The notes: a model not told the origin generated them from the letters alone. A DNA stretch of 64,000 nt from Deltaproteobacteria bacterium (GCA_016218725.1 JACRDB010000025.1:1-64000); one strand, 5' to 3'. Positions 1 through 8,719 are shown, numbered from the stretch's first letter. Numbers and translations: made by a program.

Positions 1-112
1 AACCTGTGAACGCTCCGGGCCCTTGCCACGGATGGGTCCTCGCTTCCCACGTAAGCGCCCCCCGGCAGGGGGGCTGGCATTCGTGCACAGGCCGGCCCAA
101 CGGGCCGGTGGG

Positions 113-211
113 CCGCATCGAGGACGGTTACCCAACGGCGCCCACCCGCACCGAGGGCGGTTACCCAACGGCGCGAACCCGCATCGAGGACGGTTACCCA
201 ACGGCGCCCTC
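113..211. repeat. 33-bp direct tandem repeat, three units
   Basis: Three adjacent 33-base units lie at 113-145, 146-178 and 179-211. Each is built around GGACGGTTACCCAACGGCGC; the middle unit differs at a few positions. The array is downstream of the epimerase-like gene, which is read leftward and stops at 277, and it abuts the palindromic repeat half at 209-275. Read on the plus strand it would give an 11-residue period, but that frame runs on antisense through the epimerase gene, so I treat it as non-coding. Bases 1-112 show nothing I recognise. Confidence 0.8.
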
Positions 212-275
212 TCCTCCCCCCTCTCCTGACAGGGAGAGGGGGGTTGGGGGGGTGAGGTCGCCATGCGCGGCGACC
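209..275. repeat. Half copy of palindromic MITE/REP-like element
   Basis: This stretch holds a C-rich run, then CTCTCCTGACAGGGAGAGGG, a G-rich run and GAGGTCGCC followed by a GCGCGG core. The same order is found in the right arm of the element inside the giant gene at 60664-60835 (CTCCTGACAGGGAGAGGGGG, G-run, GAGGTCGCG, GCGCGGG), and a close relative at 58981-59050. It therefore belongs to the same repeat family but has only one arm. The centre forms a short hairpin (CTCTCC/GGAGAG). It lies in the gap after the epimerase-like gene and could also act as its 3' hairpin. Confidence 0.7.
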
Positions 276-276
276 C

Positions 277-1182
277 TTATCCCCCCAGCGCCCTGCGCAG
301 CACCTCGTCCACCCCCGCGGGCTCGCGCCCGAGGAGCGCCCCGAGGGCGCTCTGGTCCGTCACGTTGTCAATCGCCAGGAGCCGCAAGAGGTCCGGCGTC
401 AGCGGCGGCCTCGGCAGCACCGCCTGCGCCAGCCACGCGGGGCCCCACAGCGCCGCCGAGGGGAGCGCCACCAGGGGCCTCGGGCGGCCCAGCGCCACGA
501 GCGCCCGCGCCGTCAGCGCCCGGTACGTCACCCGCTCCGGGCCCGCGAGGTCCAGGGTCTCGCCCACGGTCCCGGTGTCGCTCACGCACCGCGCCAGCGC
601 CTCCGCCAGGTCCCACACCCCGAGGGGTTGGAACAACGTCCCCCCTCCCCCCGCCAGCGGCACCACCGGCAGCCTCGAGAGCTTCGTCACCTCGCGGAGG
701 AAATGGTCCCCGGGCCCCAGCACCAGCCCCGCGCGAAGCACCGTGTAGTCCAGCCCGCTCGCCCGCACCCGCTCCTCGCCCAGCCACTTGGTGTACGTGA
801 ACCGCAGCGAAGGCATCGCGCCCCCTGGAGAAATCTGCCCGAGGTACACAACCCGCCGAAGCCCCGCCTCCGCCGCCGCGCTCACCGTGTGCTCGGTCCC
901 CTCCACGTGCACCCGCTCGAAGGTCATCGCCCCCTTCTCGAACTCCACCGCCACGAGGTGCACCAGCGCGTCGCAGCCCTCGCAGGCCCGGAGCACCGAG
1001 GCCCGGTCAGTGACGTCACCCGCCACCAGCGCCAGCCCCTCGGCCCGCGCGCCGAGCGCCGCCTGCGCCCGCGCGGGGTCCCGCACCAGCGCCCGGGGCT
1101 CCAGGCCCCGCTGCCGGAGCGCGTCCAGCAGGTGCCTCCCCACAAAGCCCCCCGCGCCCAGCACCAGCACCCTGCGCATCAC
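277..1182 (-). CDS. NAD(P)-binding epimerase/SDR protein (NDUFA9-like)
   Basis: A 301-residue atypical extended short-chain dehydrogenase. The N-terminus shows the Rossmann nucleotide-binding motif LGAGGFVGRHL (residues ~7-17), then GDVTD and a YLGQIS strand, with a YTKWLGE segment (~130) in the place of the YxxxK catalytic pair. The overall pattern matches the NDUFA9-like/NmrA-like proteins that often lack enzymatic activity. Its ATG overlaps the stop of the DUF2071 gene by four bases, so the two are translationally coupled. Both follow the ribosomal operon on the same strand and may receive read-through. The substrate cannot be deduced. Confidence 0.85.
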   Translation of the reverse strand: MMRRVLVLGAGGFVGRHLLDALRQRGLEPRALVRDPARAQAALGARAEGLALVAGDVTDRASVLRACEGCDALVHLVAVEFEKGAMTFERVHVEGTEHTVSAAAEAGLRRVVYLGQISPGGAMPSLRFTYTKWLGEERVRASGLDYTVLRAGLVLGPGDHFLREVTKLSRLPVVPLAGGGGTLFQPLGVWDLAEALARCVSDTGTVGETLDLAGPERVTYRALTARALVALGRPRPLVALPSAALWGPAWLAQAVLPRPPLTPDLLRLLAIDNVTDQSALGALLGREPAGVDEVLRRALGG

Positions 1183-1871
1183 ACCCTCCTCGGCGGCAGG
1201 TGGATCACGAACTCCGACGACGCCGCGTAGACCGCCACCGCGGGCGCCTGGCCGGGCTCCAGCGCCCCCTCGGCCACCATGCCCCGAGGGTCCACCGCGC
1301 GCACCCTGGCCTCTTGAAACGCGATGGGAGGGTGCTCCACCGGGAACGCCGCCAGGCGCCTCCCACGCAAGAGGCTGTAGCCCACCATCGGGTTCCCCGT
1401 CACCTCCCGCACCCGGTCCAGGTCCACGCCCTCCGGCGCGGGCTGCGAAGCGCCCACCTCCACGTCCAGCACGGGCGTCCCATCCCTTGAGAGAATTCGC
1501 CGTTCATCGGACACTTCAAGGGACAACTGCGCGCGCTCATAGGGCAGGCCCAGCCCATACCGCGGCAGCGCGTAGGAGCGCGACGCCACCTGGCTGCGCC
1601 AGAAGTACACCCCCGCGCCGGACCCGTCGGCGAGGGTCACGTACGCCCGCTCGTTGAGCTGCGGGAAGGTGAGCCCGAGCCAGGGGGCCAGCCGGAATGC
1701 CATGCCCCGCTCCACCATCACCGCCAGGGAGAACATCCCGAGGGGCCCGCCCGGGGAAGGCACCACGCTCGGCGCGAGCCCCGCGGGCAGGAGCCCCCGA
1801 AGGCGAGCCTCGGGCACCAGCCAGGTGACCAGCGTCAGGTGCTCCAGCGTGGTCGAGATCGTGAGGTCCAT
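1179..1871 (-). CDS. DUF2071 family protein (YqjF-like)
   Basis: A 230-residue soluble protein. It matches the DUF2071/YqjF pattern, which has an acetoacetate-decarboxylase-like fold: an N-terminal LTLVTWLVPEARLRGLLPAG segment, a central VYFWRSQVASRSYALPRYGL segment (~100-120), and a C-terminal region typical of the family. No enzymatic activity is established for the family. It starts 45 bases after rplQ and overlaps the epimerase-like gene (ATGA), so it forms a two-gene tail on the ribosomal operon or a separate pair. A GC-rich hairpin sits in the gap before it. Confidence 0.8.
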   Translation of the reverse strand: MDLTISTTLEHLTLVTWLVPEARLRGLLPAGLAPSVVPSPGGPLGMFSLAVMVERGMAFRLAPWLGLTFPQLNERAYVTLADGSGAGVYFWRSQVASRSYALPRYGLGLPYERAQLSLEVSDERRILSRDGTPVLDVEVGASQPAPEGVDLDRVREVTGNPMVGYSLLRGRRLAAFPVEHPPIAFQEARVRAVDPRGMVAEGALEPGQAPAVAVYAASSEFVIHLPPRRV

Positions 1872-1875
1872 GGCC

Positions 1876-1901
1876 CCGGAGGGTGCCCTGGACCCCTCCG
1901 G
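1876..1901 (-). terminator. GC hairpin after rplQ, possible weak terminator
   Basis: An 8-bp perfect stem (CCGGAGGG and CCCTCCGG on the plus strand) with a 10-base loop lies between the rplQ stop and the DUF2071 start. No T-tract follows, so termination is only a possibility; a processing or attenuation hairpin would look the same. Confidence 0.3.
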
Positions 1902-1916
1902 GAGGGAACGGAAATG

Positions 1917-2429
1917 CTACTCGCTGGCGGGGGCGGCGGCGCCGGTCTCCGCGCGGGACGCCGGGCTGGCCGAGCGCACCGCCGTCAGCGGCGCCTGGGT
2001 CTTGTGCAGGTGCTCCAGCGCGGCCCGCCACTCCAGCACCGCGAGGGGGGCCCCGTCGCCCCGGCGGTTCCTGTACTTGAGGAGCCGCAGGTAGCCGCCG
2101 GTGGAGGCCAGGTGCTTCTCGCACACGGCCACCAGGGCGTCCACCATGCTGCCCGTCTCGCTCGGGGCCGCCGGGGCCGAGTGGAACTGCAGCACCGGGT
2201 TGAGCGTGCGGTACACCTCCGCCCGCCGCGCCGCCGTGTCCGTGGTGCCTCGCAGGACGTGCACCACCTGCGTGATCACCCGCTCGGCCTCGCCGCGCAC
2301 CACCCGGGCCTTGCCCTCGGTGGTCACCACCCGGCCGTTGAGCACCAGGCCCCGGATCATCTCGCGGACGTAGGAACCACGGACCGCCGACGAGCGACCC
2401 GGGGACTTCTTGTGTTTCTGATGTCGCAT
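1917..2429 (-). CDS. rplQ: 50S ribosomal protein L17
   Basis: A 170-residue L17. The N-terminal MRHQKHKKSPGRSSAVRG is diagnostic, and the family core covers about residues 1-115. The C-terminal ~50 residues form an Ala/Ser/Glu-rich extension beyond the usual length of 115-130. L17 binds 23S rRNA near the exit tunnel. It is the last ribosomal gene of the operon, directly downstream of rpoA, as in the alpha operon of most bacteria. Confidence 0.97.
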   Translation of the reverse strand: MRHQKHKKSPGRSSAVRGSYVREMIRGLVLNGRVVTTEGKARVVRGEAERVITQVVHVLRGTTDTAARRAEVYRTLNPVLQFHSAPAAPSETGSMVDALVAVCEKHLASTGGYLRLLKYRNRRGDGAPLAVLEWRAALEHLHKTQAPLTAVRSASPASRAETGAAAPASE

Positions 2430-2451
2430 GACGCTCTCCCGATTGCCCTCT

Positions 2452-3495
2452 TCAGAGCTGGCCCCGCTCGGTCTTCCAGCGGTCCAGCATGACGTTCCAG
2501 CCCTCGATGTGCATCCCGAGCGAGAGCCCGAGCTCCAAGAGCTTGTCCTTGATCTCCTTCAGGCTCTTGCGCCCGAAGTTCTTGGTCTTCAAGAGGTCCG
2601 CCTCGGACTTCTGCACCAGCTCGCCGATGTAGCTGATGTTCGCGTTCTGGAGGCAGTTGGCGCTGCGCACCGAGAGCTCGAACTCCTCGACGCTCTTGAA
2701 CAGGTTCTCGTTGATCGGCTCGTCCGAGCGCGAGGACGAGAGCCCCCCGGCCTCCTCCTCCTCCTGGAAATTGATGAAGATCTGGAGCTGCTCCTTCAGG
2801 ATCTTGGCGGCGTAGGCCACCGCGTCCCGCGGGCGCACGCTCCCGTCGGTCCAGACCTCCAGCGTGAGCCGGTCGTAGTCCGTGATCTGCCCCACGCGCG
2901 CGTTGGTGACCGTGTAGTTCACCTTCTTCACCGGCGAGAACAAGCTGTCCACCGGGATCCACCCGAGGGCCATCGCCGGGTCCTTGTTGCGCTCCGCCGG
3001 GTGGTACCCGCGCCCCACCCCCACGGTCACCTCCATGGAGAGCTTGCCCCCCTTGGACACCGAGGCGATGTACTGGTCCGAGTTCAGCACCTGGTAGTCC
3101 GTGACCCCGAGGCCCTCGATCACCAGGTCCCCGGCGCGCACCACCGTGGGGCCCTCCTTCTGGAGCTTCATCGTCGCCCGGCGCGTGCTGTTCGCCCGGA
3201 AGGTCACCTCCTTCAGGTTCAGGATGATGTCCACGACGTCCTCCTTGACGTCGTCGATGGCGGTGAACTCGTGGAGCGCCTGGTCAAAGCGCACCGCGAC
3301 GATCGCCGCCCCCTGGAGCGAGGACAGGAGGATCCTCCGGAGGGAGTTCCCGATGGTGATCCCGTAGCCGCGCTCCAGCGGCTCACACACGAACTTCCCG
3401 TAGGTGGGCCCCCGCTCCGGCGAGTCCTCCTCCTGGAGGTGCTTCGGACGGATGAGGTCGCGCCAGTTCCGGGTGACGATCGATTCGGCGGACAT
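2452..3495 (-). CDS. rpoA: RNA polymerase alpha subunit
   Basis: A 347-residue alpha subunit of RNA polymerase. The N-terminal assembly domain (~1-240) includes [17 protein letters not shown], and the C-terminal DNA- and activator-binding domain (~265-335) includes [18 protein letters not shown]. Length is normal for the family; the linker contains an acidic QEEEEAGG run. It lies between rpsD and rplQ, the standard order, with 31 bases to rpsD. Confidence 0.98.
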   Translation of the reverse strand: MSAESIVTRNWRDLIRPKHLQEEDSPERGPTYGKFVCEPLERGYGITIGNSLRRILLSSLQGAAIVAVRFDQALHEFTAIDDVKEDVVDIILNLKEVTFRANSTRRATMKLQKEGPTVVRAGDLVIEGLGVTDYQVLNSDQYIASVSKGGKLSMEVTVGVGRGYHPAERNKDPAMALGWIPVDSLFSPVKKVNYTVTNARVGQITDYDRLTLEVWTDGSVRPRDAVAYAAKILKEQLQIFINFQEEEEAGGLSSSRSDEPINENLFKSVEEFELSVRSANCLQNANISYIGELVQKSEADLLKTKNFGRKSLKEIKDKLLELGLSLGMHIEGWNVMLDRWKTERGQL

Positions 3496-3526
3496 GGTGG
3501 CTCCTGTGGGTCGGTCCCGGCCGCGG

Positions 3527-4153
3527 TCAGCGGCTGTAGAACTCGACGATGAACTGCTCCTTGATGTCGAACCCGATGTCCTCGCGGGTGGGGAGGGTCT
3601 TCACCGTCCCCGCGAAGGCCGCGCGGTCCACGTCCAGCCAGGACCCCACCTGGCGGCGCTCCACGGTGCCGAGCGCGTCCTTGATGCGCGCGATCTCCCG
3701 GCTCTTCTCCCGGATGGACACCACGTCCCCGGGCTTCACGGGCATGCTCGGCACCCCCACGCGCTTGCGGTTCACCTGCACGTGGCCGTGCAGCACGAGC
3801 TGCCGCGCCTCCCGCCGCGTGGACGCGAAGCCCATGCGGTACACCACGTTGTCCAGCCTGCGCTCCAGGAGGAACAGCAGGTTCTCGCCGGTGACCCCCT
3901 TCTGCGCGTCGGCGTGGGCGAAGCAGCGGCGGAACTGGGCCTCGAGCACCCCGTACACCCGCCGGAGCTTCTGCTTCTCCCGCAGGCGCAGGCCGTACTC
4001 GCTGAACTTCACCCGGTTCTGCCCGTGCTGCCCGGGGGGATAGGGGCGCTTCTCAAAAGAGCACTTGTCCGAGTAGCAGCGGTCGCCCTTCAGGAAGAGC
4101 TTGGCCGCCTCGCGGCGGCAGAGCTTGCACACAGGTCCGATGTAGCGTGCCAT
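3527..4153 (-). CDS. rpsD: 30S ribosomal protein S4 (zinc form)
   Basis: A 208-residue S4, a primary binder of 16S rRNA that also acts in translational regulation in other bacteria. Four cysteines near the N-terminus (C9, C12, C26, C31) form the zinc-binding C+ type. The S4 RNA-binding domain follows at ~95-160 ([20 protein letters not shown]). Spacing to rpsK is 10 bases, so both belong to one transcript. Confidence 0.98.
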   Translation of the reverse strand: MARYIGPVCKLCRREAAKLFLKGDRCYSDKCSFEKRPYPPGQHGQNRVKFSEYGLRLREKQKLRRVYGVLEAQFRRCFAHADAQKGVTGENLLFLLERRLDNVVYRMGFASTRREARQLVLHGHVQVNRKRVGVPSMPVKPGDVVSIREKSREIARIKDALGTVERRQVGSWLDVDRAAFAGTVKTLPTREDIGFDIKEQFIVEFYSR

Positions 4154-4163
4154 GGTGGTCTCC

Positions 4164-4592
4164 TCAGACCCTGCGCCGCTTGGGGGGACGGCAGCCGTTG
4201 TGGGGGATGGGCGTCACGTCCCGGATGAGCGTCACCCGGAAGCCCGCCGTGGAGAGCGCCCGGAGCGCGCTCTCGCGCCCGGCCCCGGGGCCCTTGATGA
4301 ACACCGCCACCTCGCGCATCCCGTGCTCGGAGGCGCGGCGCGCGGCGTCCTCGGCGGCCACCTGCGCGGCGAAGGGCGTGCTCTTGCGAGAGCCCTTGAA
4401 CCCGCGGGACCCCGACGACGACCACGCCACCACGTTCCCGTACAGGTCCGCGATGGAGACGATGGTGTTGTTGAACGTCGCCTGGATGTGGCAGATGCCC
4501 TTGGCGATGTTCTTCTTGACCTTCTTCTTGGTCCGGGCGCCGGCCTTCTTCGTGGCCTCGCCGCCCGCTGCCTGTCCGCTTTGCTTCGCCAT
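4164..4592 (-). CDS. rpsK: 30S ribosomal protein S11
   Basis: A 142-residue S11 of the small-subunit platform. The core is visible in [19 protein letters not shown] (~35-53), the [17 protein letters not shown] stretch and the C-terminal [13 protein letters not shown]. The first ~25 residues are a lysine- and alanine-rich extension somewhat longer than usual. Gaps of 10 and 15 bases to its neighbours place it firmly in the operon. Confidence 0.98.
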   Translation of the reverse strand: MAKQSGQAAGGEATKKAGARTKKKVKKNIAKGICHIQATFNNTIVSIADLYGNVVAWSSSGSRGFKGSRKSTPFAAQVAAEDAARRASEHGMREVAVFIKGPGAGRESALRALSTAGFRVTLIRDVTPIPHNGCRPPKRRRV

Positions 4593-4607
4593 CTCGGTAC
4601 CCTCTGG

Positions 4608-4994
4608 TTAGCGCTTCACGGGCGCGGCGGGGCGGGCGAGCGCGAGGCCCTTGCGGGGCCCCTTCCTCGTCCGTGCGTTGGTGTGTGTGCGCTGCCCGTG
4701 CACGGGCAGGCCCTTGCGGTGCCGCAGTCCGCGGTAGCACCCGAGGTCCATCAAGCGCTTGATGTTGTTCTGCACCTCGCGCTTAAGGTCCCCCTCGACC
4801 CGGTACTCCTGGTCGATGAGCTCCCGGATCTTGCGCACCTCGGCCTCCGTGAGGTCCGAGGTCTGCTTGCCCGGGTCGATCTCCGTGAGCTTGCAGATCA
4901 GGTCCGCCCGCGCGGGGCCGATGCCGTACAGATACCTCAGGGAAATCCGCAGGGGCTTGCGCCCCGGGAGGTCCACACCTGCGATGCGCGCCAT
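4608..4994 (-). CDS. rpsM: 30S ribosomal protein S13
   Basis: A 128-residue S13 of the small-subunit head. Family motifs are [20 protein letters not shown] at the N-terminus, YGIGPARA (~23-30) and the C-terminal [20 protein letters not shown]. The gene begins 3 bases after the rpmJ stop, so rpmJ and rpsM are probably translationally coupled. Confidence 0.98.
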   Translation of the reverse strand: MARIAGVDLPGRKPLRISLRYLYGIGPARADLICKLTEIDPGKQTSDLTEAEVRKIRELIDQEYRVEGDLKREVQNNIKRLMDLGCYRGLRHRKGLPVHGQRTHTNARTRKGPRKGLALARPAAPVKR

Positions 4995-4997
4995 GGC

Positions 4998-5111
4998 CTA
5001 GCCCTGCCTCTGCTTGTGTCGTGGGTTCTCGCAGATGATCCGCACCACCCCGCGGCGGCGGACCACCTTGCACTTGTCACAGACCTTCTTCACCGACGGA
5101 CGGACCTTCAT
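4998..5111 (-). CDS. rpmJ: 50S ribosomal protein L36 (zinc form)
   Basis: A 37-residue protein read from the ATG at 5111 to a TAG at 4998-5000. It begins [17 protein letters not shown] and ends with [11 protein letters not shown]. The zinc ligands C11, C14, C27 and H32 are all present, so this is the C+ form of L36. Position and orientation (infA-rpmJ-rpsM) are the conserved bacterial order. It is short enough to be missed by automatic ORF callers. Confidence 0.97.
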   Translation of the reverse strand: MKVRPSVKKVCDKCKVVRRRGVVRIICENPRHKQRQG

Positions 5112-5139
5112 TGCAGCCTCGCTGTTGTCTCTTCGCTTG

Positions 5140-5400
5140 TCACTTGTGGCGGTAGGTGATCCGACCCTTGGAGGGGTCGTAGGGGCTCACCTCGACGGTC
5201 ACCCGGTCCCCCGGCAGGATGCGGATGTAGTACTGCCGCATGCGCCCGGAGATGGTCGCCAGGACGTCGAGCCCGTTGTCGCACCGCACCCGGAACATGG
5301 CGTTCGGGAGCGCCTCGCTCACCGCGCCCTCGAACTCCATCTTGTCGCCCTTGACCTCGTCGGTCTCCGAGCGGTTCCTGTCGTGCCTCTTCCTCGGCAT
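5140..5400 (-). CDS. infA: Translation initiation factor IF-1
   Basis: An 86-residue IF-1, an S1/OB-fold protein that binds the ribosomal A site during initiation. The fold is clear in [20 protein letters not shown] (~21-40), [20 protein letters not shown] and the C-terminal KGRITYRHK. It carries about 14 more N-terminal residues (charged, [12 protein letters not shown]) than the usual ~72-residue protein. The long start is an open reading choice, but no better internal start lies before the fold. It follows secY directly; adk and map, which usually lie between, are absent. Confidence 0.95.
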   Translation of the reverse strand: MPRKRHDRNRSETDEVKGDKMEFEGAVSEALPNAMFRVRCDNGLDVLATISGRMRQYYIRILPGDRVTVEVSPYDPSKGRITYRHK

Positions 5401-5421
5401 ACCGTTCCTTTACGCTAAGCC

Positions 5422-6714
5422 CTAGAGCGCGGTGGTCCGCGCCCCCTCGTAGTTCTCAGAGATCAGGTAGCTCTCCACCTGGTTCACCGTGTCAATCGCG
5501 ACGCCCACCACGATCATGATGCTCGTGCCCCCGAAGGGCAGCGCCAGGCGGAAGGTGGTCCGGAGGAAATCCGGGATGATGCACACCAGCGCCACGTAGA
5601 TGGCCCCGCCCGCGGTCACCCGCATGAGCACCTTCTCGATGAACTCCGCGGTGGCCTTCCCGGGGCGCACCCCGGGGATGAACGCCCCCTGCTTCTTGAG
5701 CCCGTCGGCCACGTCCACCGGCGGGAACTGCACCGCGGTGTAGAAGTAACAGAAGAACACCGTGAGCAGCACGAAGGCGCTGTTGTACACCCAGCCGCCC
5801 CGCAGGAGCACGTCCCGCAGGTCGTCCATGCCCGGGATGCTCATCCCCGCCAGGGAGTTCGGCAGCACCAGCATGGTGCTGGCGAAGATCGGCGGGATCA
5901 CCCCGGAGGCGTTCACCTTGAGGGGCAGGTGCGTGCGCTGGCCCCCGTACATCTTGCGCCCGACGATGCGCCGGGAGTACTCGATCGGGATCCGGCGCTG
6001 GCCGCGCTCAAAGAGGATGATCACCGCCACCGTGCCGATGATGATCGCCGCCGCCACGAAGAGCGTCAGGGGCTGCACCTGGCCGCTCTTGAAGGCCTGC
6101 GAGAGCTGCCCCACGGCGGTGGGGAAATCCGCCACGATGCCCGTGAAGATCACCAGGCTCGTGCCGTTCCCGATGCCCCGCTCGGTGATCTGCTCGCCCA
6201 GCCACATCACGAAGACGGTGCCCGTGGCCAGCGTGAGCATGGTCATCAAGCGGAAGCCCCAGCCGGGCTCGCGCACCACGGACAGGAGCTCCTGGGCCCG
6301 CTGGCTCTCGAGCCACACGGTGGTGCCCCAGCCCTGGGCGAGCGCCAGCACCACGGTGCCGTAGCGGGTGTACTGGTTGATCTTGCGCTGGCCGGCCTCG
6401 CCCTCCTTCCGGAGCTCCTCCAGCGGGCGGTACACCGACGAGAGGAGCTGCAGGATGATGGACGCCGACACGTAGGGCATCACGCCCAGGGCGAAGATGC
6501 TGGCCTTCTCCAGCGCGCCGCCGGAGAACAGGTTGAAGATCCCGAGGAGCCCCGCGTCCGTGTCGCCGGCGATGGAGTCCCGAAGCGCCTTCCGGTCCAC
6601 GCCCGGGAGCGTCACGTAGATCCCGATGCGGTAGACGGACAGCACCCCGAGGGTGAACAGCACCCTGCGCCGAAGATCGGCGTTGGAGAACACGCGCCAG
6701 AGACTCTCGAACAT
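5422..6714 (-). CDS. secY: Protein translocase subunit SecY
   Basis: A 430-residue SecY, the channel subunit of the Sec translocon, with about ten membrane segments. Visible landmarks are the N-terminal LRRRVLFTLGVLSVYRIGIY, the plug-region GGALEKASIFALGVMPYVSA (~65-85), a GERGIGNGTSL-like TERGIGNGTSLVIF, and the cytosolic RRIVGRKMYGGQRTHLPLKV loop. The order rplO-secY is standard, but infA follows directly 21 bases downstream. Confidence 0.98.
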   Translation of the reverse strand: MFESLWRVFSNADLRRRVLFTLGVLSVYRIGIYVTLPGVDRKALRDSIAGDTDAGLLGIFNLFSGGALEKASIFALGVMPYVSASIILQLLSSVYRPLEELRKEGEAGQRKINQYTRYGTVVLALAQGWGTTVWLESQRAQELLSVVREPGWGFRLMTMLTLATGTVFVMWLGEQITERGIGNGTSLVIFTGIVADFPTAVGQLSQAFKSGQVQPLTLFVAAAIIIGTVAVIILFERGQRRIPIEYSRRIVGRKMYGGQRTHLPLKVNASGVIPPIFASTMLVLPNSLAGMSIPGMDDLRDVLLRGGWVYNSAFVLLTVFFCYFYTAVQFPPVDVADGLKKQGAFIPGVRPGKATAEFIEKVLMRVTAGGAIYVALVCIIPDFLRTTFRLALPFGGTSIMIVVGVAIDTVNQVESYLISENYEGARTTAL

Positions 6715-6744
6715 GGTGGCCTTTCCCTCGGGACCTCTCTGCCC

Positions 6745-7173
6745 CTACGCCAGGAGCGCCTTGACGGCGGCGGTGGCGTGGACGTCGTCCGCGAGGCGGA
6801 TGCCCGTGGCGGTCCCGGTGGCCACCACCTTGACACGCTTTGTCCCCTGGGGCACGAGCCCGTGCTCCAGGAGCAGCGCCAGGGTGATGGGCCCGTCGGT
6901 GACCTGCTTGAGCCCCGCGAGCTGACCCAGGGTCACCGTGGCCCGCGAGCGCTTCATGGCGCTCCGGAAGCCGCGCTTCGGGAGCCGCCGCTGGATCGGG
7001 GTCTGGCCGCCCTGGAACGCCAGCTTGCTGAAGTTCCCAGGGTGCCGGGCCTTCTGGCCCTTCTGGCCCTTGCCGGCGGTCTTGCCGTTGCCGCTCCCCG
7101 GGCCGCGGCCCTTGCGGAACGCTGGCCGGCGCGCGCCCTCGGGGGGACCGAGGGTGGACAGGATGTCACTCAC
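6745..7173 (-). CDS. rplO: 50S ribosomal protein L15
   Basis: L15, about 142 residues from the chosen GTG at 7173. That start gives an N-terminus (SDILSTLGPPEGARR) matching the family, has a GAGG ribosome-binding site seven bases upstream, and overlaps the rpmD stop by eight bases. An in-frame start at 7185 would add four residues. The Gly/Lys-rich block RGPGSGNGKTAGKGQKGQK typical of L15 spans ~20-40. Confidence 0.95.
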   Translation of the reverse strand: MSDILSTLGPPEGARRPAFRKGRGPGSGNGKTAGKGQKGQKARHPGNFSKLAFQGGQTPIQRRLPKRGFRSAMKRSRATVTLGQLAGLKQVTDGPITLALLLEHGLVPQGTKRVKVVATGTATGIRLADDVHATAAVKALLA

Positions 7174-7351
7174 TGCACACCTCAACCTTCACCAGGTGGA
7201 GAACCTTCCGGACCATCCCGCGGATCTCCGGGCGATCCACCAGCACCGTGGTGCTGTGGGGCCCCTTGAGCCCGAGGCCGTGGAGCACCTGGTGGAAGTG
7301 CCTCGCCTCGCCGATGGCCGACCGTAGCTGCGTGATCTTGAGCTTGCCCAT
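7166..7351 (-). CDS. rpmD: 50S ribosomal protein L30
   Basis: A 61-residue bacterial-type L30, full length for the family, beginning MGKLKITQLRSAIG and containing HQVLHGLGLKGPHSTTVLVD (~20-40). It sits between rpsE and rplO as in the classical spc operon and overlaps the rplO start, which suggests coupling. Confidence 0.97.
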   Translation of the reverse strand: MGKLKITQLRSAIGEARHFHQVLHGLGLKGPHSTTVLVDRPEIRGMVRKVLHLVKVEVCSE

Positions 7352-7364
7352 GACCGAATTCTCC

Positions 7365-7817
7365 CTAGTCGCGGCTCTTGAGCTGCTTCAGGGCGTCAAT
7401 GGTGGCCTTGACGGCGTTGTGGGGGTTGCGGCTCCCGAGGCTCTTGGTCAGGATGTCCCGGATCCCGGCGCTCTCCACCACGGCGCGCACCACGCCGCCG
7501 GCGATCACGCCGGTGCCCGGCGAGGCGGGCTTCAGGAGCACCAGGCCCGCGCCGAAATGGCCCTGGGCCTCATGGGGGATGGTCCCCTGCTGCAGCGGCA
7601 CCGGGAAGATGTTCTTCCGGGCCTGCTCGTTGCCCTTACGGATGGCCTCCGGGACCTCGTTGGCCTTGCCCAGACCCACGCCCACGCGCCCGCGCCCGTC
7701 GCCCACCACCACCAGCGCCGAGAAGGAGAAGCGCCGGCCGCCCTTCACCACCTTGGCCACGCGGTTGATGGTGACCACGCGCTCCTTGAACTCTTTCTCT
7801 TCGTCGAAGTCAGCCAT
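7365..7817 (-). CDS. rpsE: 30S ribosomal protein S5
   Basis: A 150-residue S5, a fidelity protein of the 30S body. The N-terminal double-stranded RNA-binding-like domain includes [20 protein letters not shown] (~26-45), and the C-terminal half includes [18 protein letters not shown] (~100-118). The length is at the short end of the family, with a shorter N-terminal tail. It is spaced 9 bases from rplR and 13 from rpmD. Confidence 0.98.
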   Translation of the reverse strand: MADFDEEKEFKERVVTINRVAKVVKGGRRFSFSALVVVGDGRGRVGVGLGKANEVPEAIRKGNEQARKNIFPVPLQQGTIPHEAQGHFGAGLVLLKPASPGTGVIAGGVVRAVVESAGIRDILTKSLGSRNPHNAVKATIDALKQLKSRD

Positions 7818-7826
7818 TGTGCCCTC

Positions 7827-8156
7827 TCAGAACTGGAGCCCCGCCTCGCGCGCCGCGTCCGCGAGCACGCCGAGGCGGTTCTCCTTCTGGTAGACCCTGC
7901 CGTTGCGGTCGAACACCACCCGGGTGATGGACTTCGCCAGGCACAGCCTGGCGAACTCCGCGCCCACCAGCTTGGAGAGCTCCTTCTTGGAGACCTCCTT
8001 CTCGCGGAACGCCGGGGCCAGCGACGAGAGCGACAGGATCGTGCGCCCCGCCTCGTCGTCCACGGCCTGGATGTACACGTTCTTGAGGGAGCGGTAGACC
8101 ACCATCCGGGGCCGCGCCGGCGTCCCTCGCACGGTCTTCTTCGAGGTACCCATCAC
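7827..8156 (-). CDS. rplR: 50S ribosomal protein L18
   Basis: A ~109-residue L18, a 5S rRNA-binding protein. Family signatures are [20 protein letters not shown] (~11-30) and the C-terminal [11 protein letters not shown]...AAREAGLQF. The first codons are GTG at 8156 followed directly by ATG at 8153; the GTG overlaps the rplF stop. The N-terminal basic tail is shorter than in many homologues. Confidence 0.96.
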   Translation of the reverse strand: MMGTSKKTVRGTPARPRMVVYRSLKNVYIQAVDDEAGRTILSLSSLAPAFREKEVSKKELSKLVGAEFARLCLAKSITRVVFDRNGRVYQKENRLGVLADAAREAGLQF

Positions 8157-8719
8157 TTGCCTCCCTTGCCGCTCTTGCCGGCCTTCTGACGGATGCGCAC
8201 GCCCTCGATCCGGACCCCTTTGCCCTGGTAGGGCTCCGGCGGCCGGTGCGACTGGAGCTTCGCCACGAACTGCCCGAGGACGTCCTTGTTCGTCGCGTCG
8301 AGCTGCAGCACCGTCTGCTTGCTCTCCGCGGGGATGGTGATCTTCACCCCCTCGGGGACCTCCTGGACCACCTGGTGCGAGAGCCCCAGGGACAGCGTGA
8401 GCACCTTGCCCTTGAGCTCGGCCTTGTAGCCCGTGCCCTCAAGCTTGAGGTTCTTCTGGTACCCCGTGGAGCACCCCACGATGGCGTTGTTGAGCTTCGC
8501 CCGGAGCGTGCCGTACCGCGCCGAGGCCCCCGGAGGGGCCTCCCCGGCGGTCTTCTGCGCGCTCACGGTGAGGGCGCCGCCCTCGAGCTTCACCTGGAAC
8601 TCCCCGGGGTACGGGAAGCTCGCCCTGGCCTTCTTGCCCGCGATCTGCACCACGCCGTCCGCGACCTTTACGTCGGTCCCGGCGGGGATGAGAATGGGGC
8701 GTCGTCCGATCTTCGACAT
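8153..8719 (-). CDS. rplF: 50S ribosomal protein L6
   Basis: A 188-residue L6 located near the factor-binding site of the 50S subunit. It starts MSKIGRRPILIPAG, contains the LEGTGYKAELKGK segment (~93-105) and ends with the diagnostic EPYQGKGVRIEGVRIRQKAG. Position rpsH-rplF-rplR is the standard order. Length is slightly above the usual ~178, with a Lys/Gly-rich C-terminal tail. Confidence 0.98.
   Translation of the reverse strand: MSKIGRRPILIPAGTDVKVADGVVQIAGKKARASFPYPGEFQVKLEGGALTVSAQKTAGEAPPGASARYGTLRAKLNNAIVGCSTGYQKNLKLEGTGYKAELKGKVLTLSLGLSHQVVQEVPEGVKITIPAESKQTVLQLDATNKDVLGQFVAKLQSHRPPEPYQGKGVRIEGVRIRQKAGKSGKGGK

Noticed and set aside
6..800. Plus-strand frame with an 11-residue repeat through the tandem repeats
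   Set aside because: It runs antisense over the epimerase-like gene, which has a clear family match, so it is a by-product of the repeat and of high GC.
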